A stretch of DNA of 64,000 nucleotides from Nematostella vectensis (lineage: Eukaryota > Cnidaria > Anthozoa > Actiniaria > Edwardsiidae). The DNA is taken from positions 5,773,519 to 5,837,518 of the forward strand of contig NC_064036.1 in the NCBI RefSeq assembly GCF_932526225.1. Direction: 5' to 3'. The notes under the pieces were generated by a model, which saw nothing but the letters and a program-made list of their open reading frames with translations, ran no database searches and had not been told where the DNA came from. Below are positions 47,531 to 58,200 of the stretch, piece after piece. Each line of letters begins with the position of its first letter. Position 1 is the stretch's first letter. The position numbers and the translations under genes were made by a program.

Positions 47531-48335
47531 GCTGCACCTAGTCAGCAGTATCCAAGCTTTCCAACAGGGCTTTGCGGTCCTCACTTTTAATCCCTCTTCG
47601 TTGTGCTGAAGCTAGCACAAGTTGATGGTTGCTTGTATTTTTCATCAAAAAAACAGCTATGAGCATATTAGGAGAGTGTCTCAGGACATCATGAAGTCTT
47701 TTGGGGCATAATTGAGTGCCTTGCTTATGGATATTTGCAAGCAAAGGTGGATTCATGATGATTTTTTTCTTGTTTGGCTTTGCCTGGATGAGAAAATAAT
47801 TTTCTAATGAATCACCACAGCTCTCCTAAATGCTGTCTTTTCTAAAACCAAATTGATTCCAAAATTGTTTACACTGCTATTCTGGGTCTGTATGACCTGG
47901 AATTGATTTGTTTGGCTTCGGGGTGAAAAGACTTCTGACTTTGGGGAGAGGAGTGTTGACTGGCCCTCCCCTCGTGAATTTTTCCCTGGATCTCCCAGAA
48001 TGCTTTGCAATCCGTAAAGGCATCTTCATGGTTTTACAAGCCTTCAAGGAGCGGACATTGTGTTTTGAGGCCATGGAAATGAACCTGGAGGATCAGAATA
48101 AATGTATCTATTTGTGTCTTGAGCTGTGTTTGCTGATCTCTCTCCCTTGTGTGGTATTTTGAGCGTTTTATTGAGAGGGGGGATTCTGCTTTTCTTTCCT
48201 TGTTCGATTTGAAATCTGTCAAAGAACCTGTGCTATTATTTGGCTTAAGAGTAGTTGCCAACACCTTGGTTGGATGCATATCTTCAAGACCATTTATCCC
48301 TTAGACTGATGCCTGAGTATCTTCATCTTGTTGTG
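47531..48335 (-). pseudogene. Unidentified minus-strand coding relic or small spliced gene
   Basis: Three open segments lie in order on the minus strand: 48034-48279 (MHPTKVLATTLKPNNSTG...), 47877-48090 (MASKHNVRSLKACKTMKMPL ... TPLPKVRSLFTPKP) and 47538-47790, which begins after a good acceptor (TTTTCTCATCCAG) and reads AKPNKKKIIMNPPLLANIHK ... LASAQRRGIKSEDRKALLES then a short end and stop. Junction phases do not join cleanly, and the first segment is preceded in frame by a stop (TQASV*). I do not recognise the product. It lies between the right array and the right bracketing repeat, so it may belong to the element or be a captured host fragment. Confidence 0.35.
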
Positions 48336-48410
48336 TTTATTTTGCATTTATGAATTTTTGGGGTTGTGGGTACTTCCCAAAGTTGGTACAGGCCGGTTGA
48401 GGGGTCAATG

Positions 48411-48456
48411 TACCGATCTTGAACACACTTCACCGATCATATGTGAAGTACCTACC
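48411..48456 (-). repeat. Right copy of the 45-bp bracketing inverted repeat
   Basis: On the plus strand TACCGATCTTGAACACACTT then CACCGATCATATGTGAAGTA CCTACC, the inverse of 32559-32604. It ends 170 bp upstream of the JMJD6 start codon. Confidence 0.85.
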
Positions 48457-48626
48457 GTCTGCCTGTGGTGTGCCGCTGACTAACTGCAGGCACCAAAACC
48501 AGATGTTGTATATAACACACGAGGACTGGAGAATGTGGAAACACTCATATTTTACAGCATTTTTGATGCTTGATGTAATCCAACGATAACACAGTTGTTT
48601 GGATTAGTGCAAGTACTATCGTATAC

Positions 48627-51600
48627 ATGGATTCTAAAACTGAAAGGAGGATTCTAGCCGTGAAGAGGAAAGCTAGACCCGGTAAGAATTGTTTGACAAA
48701 ATACAGCCGAAACACAGCGATTCACTGTTAAGTTAGTTACTAAAACATATAGTTAGGTAACTTGTGTTTAGTATCATTTTCTTTCCAAAAAATCTTGCCA
48801 GTTCCATAGGAACTGGATATTTATTTTATTGACTTTAATGTTAATAAATAGGTTTGAAGGGTACTTGGACTTATTACTTGATACTTACTTATATAAAGAA
48901 TGGATTTATAATCTTAATTTTCGTTGTCACATGATTCTATTAATTTAGATTGATCAACGAATTGAGTATAGTACCAAGTAAGTAAACGGGAACAAAAGTT
49001 TACATGTACACACATGCATGTGTTTGGAATATCTCTAGCTCGGCGGGTGTCTACAAAACGAAGACCTTAAACCTAATACCTAAAACCTGTGACCCCAAAA
49101 GCTACGACCCCCCAAAAATTTCAGTTATTATTTAGTCTACCTTGTTTCCCATATGGCTATACAGCACGAAAGTTTCATATGGAATCAGTGATCCTAATGA
49201 GGTAATCCAGCGAATTTTGTGGTGCTTTTCACGGAGGAAGTATCCTCATGTGCACGCCAATGAACTATTTTTAATCGTCGTTTATTTCTCCAATTAAAAA
49301 TTGTAGCTGCACACATTTTTCTGACACGCTCCTTTGCCCGAAAAATTATCCCAAAAACTCTCCCGGTAACCTAACAGACCAGGCAATTACCGGTTATTTA
49401 AAAAAGTTTTCAAACTCCCTGGCGAGGAAGAGTGTTTATCAAAACAAAGCTTTTGCATAGCGCGCCGATACGGGTTCCCGACAAGTAAATTATAATTTCC
49501 AAAGTTTATGAATAGATTGGCTAAATATGTATTGAAATCATAGCTTTGTCAATGTCTGTAGACAACTTGCACCCCAACAATTGCTTTGGCATCGACATTT
49601 TTCGAAAGAAAGACAAAGAACAAGTAAATAAAGTCTCATTTTGTAGAAAAACAAATAATTTCGCAAAGCTGTTTATATTTTTAGGCGCACAGTGGAATGA
49701 TTTTCTCTGTGATGAAAACTTTCTACAACTCGACACAACTAGAACATGGAGCAATTAAGATTTTGGAAGAAACACCTGAAAATGTTTACCGGGTGACATT
49801 CCGGTTTCTGAGTTTATCGGTGTTTTAAGAAACGACCACCTGGAAACACAAGTAGTTCCCTTTTTTTTTAATAAGCTTATTATCTCATAAGGATCACTGA
49901 TTCCACATGAAACTTCCACGCTGTGTAGCCCTTTTGGGAAACAAGGTAGGCTAAACAATAACGGCAAAATTTTGGAGGTCATTGCTTTTGGGGTCACAGG
50001 TATTAGGTTTTAGGTCTTTTTTAAGTCCGTTTTGTAGACACCCCTAGCTCGGCATATAACAAGACAACTGCTCACTTTGATTCATACTGTAGACTAACTT
50101 TATTCTTTAATTCAGATAATTATATAGTATACACCTTTGACCTTATATGGCATAACAATCACTTGTTACGTAATTATTTACATACATAATCAATTACACC
50201 ACCAATCAATTACATCCTATAAAATGCTAATACACTACAATGTGCATGTCTTTGCAAATGGATAGAAAATAGATATGTATTTATCTTTTTGATGACACAA
50301 CTCTTTTTTTTTACAGAGCTGAAGGATGAGAATGCTTGGACAAAGATGAACTGTTTGAAAAACTTTGATGCAAGTTTGACCAGTGTAAATGATAACATTG
50401 ATCGCATTGATTGTAACAAGATCTCACGATCAGAGTTTGTTGAACGATATGAGAGACCACGAAAACCAGTTGTTCTAACTCATGCTATTGACCATTGGCA
50501 AGCCTCAAGAAAATGGACTCTTGAGAGACTGGCAAGGAAATTTAGACATCAGAAATTTAAAGTTGGTGAGGATGATGATGGCTATGCTGTCAAGATGAAA
50601 ATGAAATATTATTCAGAATATATACAGCATAATAAAGACGACAGCCCACTGTATATATTTGATAGCTCATTTGGAGAGGTGAGAGATATACTTTACGTCA
50701 TCCATTAAAATACAACACTCTAATAAGTTACATTATCAGTACTAAGGGAGGTGGCTCTTTAAATTAAGTTGGCTGTTTAATGGGGATTCACCTGCCTCTT
50801 TTACTTTCTGAGATAGGGGGTTGAACCTCCCTGGTTTCCCCTTTTTCGAATACCCAATGAGAGTGTGCATCTTACTTGGGGGGGGGGGGGGGGCTGAGTG
50901 CTACATTTGGCAGAACGTCAAATGTGTAGTGCCTGTGCTTCTCTTCACTGGGTCCAGGTTCGATTTCTTGTTGTGAGTTAAGTTAGTTAGTTCTCACCTT
51001 TACTCAGATGGTCCATGATCTCTATTTTTTCTTCCTTCAGAAAAAAAATAGCAACAAAATTTTCCAATCCTTAGCTGTGTTCCATGGTCAGACATAATTT
51101 GTTGCACTGTACATATGTTAAGAGGATGATTAGGTAGACAATTTTATTTATTGTTTATTTACACTTAATGTGGCACAGTGAGAAACATATTGCTGTTGTA
51201 TGTTGGCAGAATATTACAGAAAATGTGTATTAAGAACACATTTTTATTATTTTCCATGTTCACAGCACCCAGTCAAGAAAAAGCTTCTGGAGGAATATGA
51301 GGTGCCACGTTTTTTTGCAGATGACCTATTTCGATATGCTGGTGAAAAAAGGAGGCCTCCATATAGGTATGCACACAAGTTAATTTTGAAAAACACAAGC
51401 ATGATATAAAATACTAGGGTTGAATAAGCTATTTTGTTGTATTAGGTGGTTTGTGATGGGCCCAGCACGGTCAGGGACTGGCATCCATATTGACCCCTTA
51501 GGTACAAGTGCCTGGAATAGTGTGGTTAGTGGACACAAGCGCTGGGCCATGTTCCCAACTTTTGTGCCTCAAGAAATGCTGAAAGTACCGTCCAGCGAAG

Positions 51601-52973
51601 GAGGGAAGCAACGAGACGAAGCTATCACCTGGTTTACTCATGTCTACCCCAAAACCCAGCTGTCTTCTTGGCCAGAAGAATATAAACCTGTAGGTATTCA
51701 TAGGTATTCATTAGTCTTGTTGTTTCCATTGAGGTTCAGGGAGAGGACATGCTCCTCCCTGCTCCCAACAATATTTAAATACATGCCTGACTTAATCATG
51801 TTGTTTCTTTTCAGGTTGAAGTCCTGCAGGGCCCTGGTGAAACTGTGTTTGTTCCTGGTGGATGGTGGCATGTTGTGGTAAACCTTGACGCTGCCATTGC
51901 TGTCACACAAAACTTCTCCTCTCCGGTCAATTTCCCTATTGTTTGGCACAAGACTGTAAGGTTAGCTATGCAAAGTCTTTACAGTCTACACAGAACTGCC
52001 TTTTAATTATTATAGCCAATCTCAATAACCTATGCTATATAAAGGTTAACATATTTTCAGCAAATGTATTTTCCTTACAAAAATCAATCAAGTTTTTTTT
52101 ACAATTGATGCTTGACTATAGGTTTTATGTCCAGTAGCATGTGTACTTTTATGTGTTGACTTAAACTATTGTTAATGATTTATAGAGGGAGGCCAAAGCT
52201 GTCCAAGAAGTGGCTAAAAAGGTTAAAGGTAAGCTTAGCAAAAGTCAAAGTTATAGACAATTTAAACAAATATTATACTGTATCTTACAAGGGCTCCAGC
52301 CAGATCTGCCATCCATCATCATTTTGGATACTACAATATCCTATTTAATTGTCTTTAGAAACAGCGCCCAGAAATCTACAAGATGGCACAGCAGGTTAAC
52401 TTAGACGAGCCAACAGGTGTTGCATCAGACTCCTCATCATCAGGCTCCTCATCCTCATCCTCGTCATCATCTTGTGAGGGTGATTCCTCTAGTGTGGATT
52501 CATCAGACAATGAGGATACTGGATGCAAGGAGAAGGAGAACACTCTTGAGCGAGGCCAGACTCACCATAGAAAAAGGTATCTCTATTGGTAGTGGGCAGC
52601 CAAGAGAAATTAATAGACAGTAGCATTTCTATTGCTTTCAAAATAAAGTTTGTGAGGCGAAGAATAGGGTGGGTATAAAAAAATTAGAGGGTGTAGGGAA
52701 ATGAAGGGAAATTCTATAGCTACAACAAAACAAACATTGAGCAATTATTGTTCAGGGCAGTTGCATTATTTATTTATTTGCTATGGGTAGGAGGAGCATT
52801 TTGATTTTTTAAATACTTTATTCACTTATTTTATACACCCTATTCATTTTATACTTATCGAAGCACAGAAAAAATGTAAAAAATCTCCGTTTTTTTTTCA
52901 TAGGCAAAGGAACGACCCACCATCCTCCAGTAAACGGAGAAGCACTAGCCGATCTCCCAAGCGATGCAGATGA
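48627..52973 (+). CDS. JMJD6: JMJD6, Fe(II)/2-oxoglutarate JmjC oxygenase
   Basis: Exons: 48627-48681, 50317-50678, 51266-51366, 51446-51689, 51815-51960, 52186-52228, 52359-52576 and 52904-52973 (stop). They sum to 413 codons (412 aa; human 403) with matching phases. Recognisable stretches include [58 protein letters not shown] and the C-terminal poly-serine tract. Iron ligands fall at His187, Asp189 (TGIHIDPLG) and His273 (PGGWWHV), the same numbers as in the human enzyme. The family hydroxylates lysines in splicing factors and has reported arginine demethylase activity; it is nuclear. The tail is basic, RS-like and ends RSPKRCR. Intron 1 holds a 1-kb inverted-repeat element. Exon 7 can also read through to a stop, giving a shorter end (RYLYW). 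The start matches the human N-terminus in position. Confidence 0.95.
49045..50043. mobile_element. MULE-like inverted-repeat element in JMJD6 intron 1
   Basis: Tips GGGTGTCTACAAAACG and CGTTTTGTAGACACCC start inverted repeats of about 150 bp or more, sharing CCTAATACCT, TGTGACCCCAAAAGC, ACCTTGTTTCCC and GGAATCAGTGATCC. A 10-bp direct repeat CTAGCTCGGC flanks it at 49035-49044 and 50044-50053, the size expected for Mutator-like elements (9-11 bp). No transposase frame, so it is non-autonomous. Confidence 0.75.
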
Positions 52974-55256
52974 CAATGGGATGTTTAGTAATACTGTTAA
53001 AATGCTAGTTAATGACAAGTTTCCTGTATTACATAGGAAGTCTTACATAGCATAAACACCTTTTTGCCATCATTCTAATATATTTTTGTACTCACTCGAG
53101 AGGAAATTAATGTACAAAGAAAGCAAGGAAAAAATGTATTATGTAGATGATAGTAATTTGCAAGCGTGTACCCAGGATTGGCTGAGAGGGGTTCACACTA
53201 CTTTTTAATTATATGGAAAAGGATATTATTTGAAGATTCCTTAAAGAATGTCGATCAACCACTTTTTTGTTTTTGTTATCATTGAAAATACACAGGTTTA
53301 TTTGCAAAGAAACTTCAAAATAACAATCTAAGAATTAAGTCTGATACATTATTGACAATATTTGATTGAAAATATCATGGTTAGTCGCTTGGATTAGCAG
53401 ATGGAAATGGATTCTCTGTGTGACTCGGCATTGAGCAGGAGCATAAAATGGTGGCATGATTGGCCTTCTTTAATAAGAAATGACCCATTTTTAGGCTTCC
53501 AAGGAGGGGTGTCTGTGCATCCCCCTGTCTACACGCCTGTTTCTTTAGTAGAAATCTCACACTCCAGGCTAATGGGTCTCCATCACACCTTAGCCATGCT
53601 GGTCACTTCATGCTAGGTAGTGCTTAAGCTGCAGTAATGGGCTAAAAAACCTAGCAAGTCCAGAACAGAGAAGACTAAGCTTATAGCTTAGTCTTCATCT
53701 AATTATTATAGTCACAATTATTTTGTGATAGTTTATGTTGTGAGTCCCATATTATTAAAAAAAAAATGAAATTGTTCATGTGCATTCTTTTGACTTTGAT
53801 AGTTCTTCATTTGATTCTCCCTTTTAAAAGCAGATTTATTAATTATTTCCCTGGTTGTTATAACCTGAGTAGTCTCTGACATTGTTCTCTCAAGCACATT
53901 GCGTGACAGAGGCCAACTGTGTAGGGGAATCCCTTAGATTATCTTGAGCTAGTTGTGGACAGAAAAAAATTGATTGACTAGCAGAACGTGTACTTTGAAA
54001 GTACCATGTAACCGGTGCAATAATCTTATGTCATCACCCTGGATAAACCATACAATTATTTGCAATAAGCAGTTACTTAAAAACACTCTTACAATATGTA
54101 GTACTCATAATTTATAAGCAATAATAGGTTAATAGTTTTAATCATACTCGCGAAAGTTTTACAAAGGCCTAAAACAAGAATGCGGAGTAGAAAAAAACTG
54201 TTCTCCTGTCACACAGGGATCCCGCTTTTTTTTTACAATTCCCATGAGGCCTATCGGGTCACTTCCTGTTTATTAGAACGAAGAGGGGGAACAACCTAAA
54301 CCTACCCGAACGTCGTGTGTGAAAACTCAAATTCAGCCAAAATGTAAAATTATTTCCAATTAAAATAGCCGTGACTGGAACTGTGATATAAAATACGCAA
54401 TGAGCTGAAACCATAACATATTTGGACATTGATTCAGGTTAGTAAATAAAATTGTGTGTTTTAAGTTTGACAACTTTGATTTTTGCTGGTAAATCATAAA
54501 CATGGACTGCATTTTCTGATCTTGGTGTAAATTGCTTTATTCTAGCTATGCGATTATTGTCAGACATACTTCATAGCCAATCTCATCTGTTGTGAGTTTC
54601 TGTTTTCTCTTTCTGCAAACTGAAAAAGGCACTGCACCTTTTGTCTATGAATCCTTAATGCTACAATCTCAATTCAATGCTAAGCAGACTACATATGCAT
54701 CATTGTTGTCATCCTTGTATCTAACATGTAGCATTGTATATTGTATTTCGTTAAAGGCAGGTTTCCATTCAAACAGCAAGTCTTTGTGAAACTGGAGCCT
54801 GAGGAGGGGGGAGGACTCTGATAAAAACGGACAGGGGTGATTGTCCGCAAAATAGCCCTTTGGGTGTCAACAGAAATTCTCATCCCTAAAACATAGCAAA
54901 TTGGGTGTGGATGAAGGAATTTCTAATAATAAGAGATAGCAGAATTGGAAAAATCCTTCAACACCCCCCTAAGGGATAGCAGTTGGTCAAAGCTTTATAC
55001 CCTAAAAGATAGGACAATTACCCCTGTCTACTTTTCTGGAGAGTCCCCCCCCCCTCCCTCCCCGGGGCTGGACCCACCTGCATAAATATTGCTTATAAAT
55101 AAATGAATAAATACATTATCACTGCAACCATGATTATTTTAATGTCATTTTCACCTCCATCATCATCAAATTGTCATTATTTTCTTTTCAGAAAAGTAGG
55201 CCTTCTCACATTTCCATGTTTTCTTGTTAATCATTTTCTTAAATCTGTTTCACAGC
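52974..55256. other. Intergenic/5' UTR region between JMJD6 and IKK
   Basis: No coding signal. The IKK ATG at 55257 is immediately preceded by an acceptor-like CTGTTTCACAG, so a non-coding first IKK exon probably lies somewhere here; I could not place it. C-runs occur near 55045-55065. Confidence 0.45.
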
Positions 55257-58200
55257 ATGGAATCAAACAAGCTACGGCAATCTTCCCAAGACGGGTGGGT
55301 TGAGGAGAGGTGTGTTGGTACAGGGAGTTTCGGCACTGTCACACTCTGGGAAAACAAGGTACTCATAATGTAGTTTATGTAGGCAGTATATGCTTATTGT
55401 TTTCTTTCTATGCTTGAAATGTTTTGTTTATTGAAACAGACATTGTTTGCTTATTTCCCAAAAGAGATATATTTAATGATTATAACATAGGTTTATAGAC
55501 CTTCAAAAAGTCCCCTTACTTGTGTAGGAGCACTCTGTACCCATCCAGAACAGCTGCAAGGGAGACTACCACCCACTCTACTCTATAATTCTTTTATTTT
55601 AGTTGTTACCTTGGAATTTTACATTTTCAATTCCATTCTAGATTACAAAAGAACAAATTGTTCTAAAGAAATGTCGCCTGGATTTGAGCCCAAGCAACAG
55701 AAATCAGTGGCAAAAGGAAGTTGAGATCATGAAAGGTTTAGATCACCCAAATATTGTCAAAGCCATTGATGTTCCTGCTGTGTTAGATGTGAGGGAAGGT
55801 CAGTTGCCCTTGCTTGGCATGGAGTACTGTGAGGGCGGCGACCTCAGAAAGGTAGTAAACTCATGCTCTCTCATTTTGAGAAAATTTTATTTTATTTTAT
55901 TTTTCTCCAAACCCCCAAATGTTTTTTTTCAGTATGTGACAGCACAGATAAAATCATCAACTAGTTTACTCATACACTAATTACAGAACACTGACACCAT
56001 TTTGAAACTGAAGCTCTCTGTTCATTTGGGGAGCACTTGTTCAAAAATAACTGTAAGTTGTTGAACAGGAAGTTGGTCAAGTCAAACAAAAAGGCATTAC
56101 ATATTCTTTTGAGTTGTCACATAATATGGTCTCACTCAGAATGTCTTATATGAATAGTATTATTCTAACCAATTAATTACCAAACTTTTTGTCATTCTGT
56201 GCAAAACAGGTTCTCAATTCCCCAGATAATTGTGCAGGTTTGAAAGAAGCCTCTGTGTTGAGAGTAATCACAGATATAGGTAGGTTTCAGCCTAACTATT
56301 AAATTCCCCTTGGTGTGTCCCTTTCTACACAACATTTTGGTACTGCATTCATGTCACCTTCTGCCTTTAATAAATTAACAAGGTTCTGACAATTGAATTG
56401 AAATCCTGGAAGATTGGTTGTAATGTCCAATGAGAACTTTCACAGTGGCCGATACAGAGGAATCAGGAGCCTACCCCCCCCTCTGGGGGAACTTCCCCTC
56501 CCTTTTGTGTTGATGATCCCCCACCCCCTTGTGAACATTTGGATCTACCCCTGATCCTGGAAGAAGATTTGGTGTAATGTTAGAGGGAACTATGAAAAAT
56601 AAAGCGTGTTTGTTTTTATGGTGAACATCTTACACAGTCATTTCTATTTTTGTTAGCCAATGCAGTGCAGTTTCTTCATTCAAAACGTATCATCCACCGA
56701 GACCTCAAGCCAGAGAATATTGTTATCAACTTCATTAATGGGGTATAGTATATAAAAGACTGTCAAAAGCTGGATGCCTGCCTTCCTTATTTCACTTTGT
56801 TTTATTCTTTATATTATGTTTGATATTCCAGAATGCAGTTTACAAACTAATTGATCTTGGTTATGCCAAACAACTTGACCAGGGCAGCATGGCATCTACA
56901 TTTGTTGGAACATTGAAATACCTGGTACTTTCATTTGATTCTAACAAACTGGTGTTCCAGAAAATGTAAATGTATGTGTTTTTTGTTTTACAGGCCCCAG
57001 AGCTTCTAGCAGGAAATGGAAGCTATAGCAAGACTGTAAGGATGAGTATATAACTATTTACAGGCCCCTAAAGATCTATTATTTTAAGGTGAACGATAGT
57101 ATTTAATGGGGTGTAAGGGGTCCAAGCCAAGAGAAGCATTTTTTTACCCAAATATAGGAGAAGCCACCAAGGCCCCTCTTCCTACAAATTAGATCAACAA
57201 TGGATCAACATTGGGTTGCAATGTTCATGTTCCCCAAAGCAAGAGTACTCTCTACTGATGCCCTTTTTAGCCTATTGGGAGCTCTGTAGAATTAACTGAA
57301 AAGTATCTTTTGAATGATTTTAATGGAGGTACAATAGGCCATTAAAAAGACATTTTCTTCTGCATTATGAACAAGGTCATTTACATTTCCTCTTATTTTT
57401 GGCAGCAAGCAGGGTTTGCCTGGTCCCAAGGACCCTCCCTCCTCCTCCTGGCCCTCCCCTCTGAGTCTCTCCAGTAGTATTTGGTAGAAGTATTTCTAGT
57501 TACACCATTCTTTTAGAATTCCTTTTTACCAGGTTAATTCTGGTTGTTTCCTGGCCAGGTCGACTACTGGAGCCTTGGAACTGTGGTGTTTGAGTGCATA
57601 ACTGGCCGCCGCCCCTTTCCGGATTTGTCACCTGTCCAGTGGTACATACACTCATGTACTGTACAATGCTTTTAATTCCTTTTCTTGATTTATCCGCTGA
57701 GATGTGTGTTGTCTTCAGGCACATGGAGATCAGAGAAAAGTCAGCTCGGGATATTCACGCATACTTTGATGCTTCTGGTAGGTTTACATTGTGGACTTTT
57801 TATATCCATTGGAGGGTGATAATGGTCAATTACCATGGTTTTTAGTAGACTCTGGAAAAGTAAAAATGTAGCAGTGAGAGCCCACAGCTGACACCAATGC
57901 AACCTGGGTTCAAGCTCAGATTGAGCTCATTGCTGTATGTGAGTAGGGACCACTGTAATTGGCCTATAGCTGTTGTGGCTACTCTGCCTGACAGGCAAAA
58001 CTAATAAAATGAAATAAATACAAAAAATAGGGTAGTGAATTGGTTTTCTTCTGCGCTTTGAGGCTGTTTCCTCAGTTATTCAACTTTCCATGTTTTCCTT
58101 GCTTTTCTTTCCATAAAGAAAAACAAGGGTTGATATGATAGCTGGCTCTTTAGGCCTTGAGACCAATCATGAGTGTCTCAGGCTGCAATTACAGTTAAAA

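Larger units (their letters stand above)
32559..48456. mobile_element. Giant foldback-like element (15.9 kb) with opposed minisatellite arms
   Basis: A 45-bp sequence at 32559-32604 recurs inverted at 48411-48456. Between them, a 20-bp tandem repeat runs in one orientation (32640-33104 and 36706-40075) and, after a 1.2-kb spacer, in the exact opposite orientation (41249-47417). A LINE is nested in the left arm. Long inverted repeats built of short tandem repeats are the hallmark of foldback transposons (Drosophila FB and Galileo are known examples). No transposase was recognised and no target duplication was found, so a non-autonomous element or a rearranged inverted duplication are both possible. 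It occupies the whole gap between two divergent genes. Confidence 0.55.
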
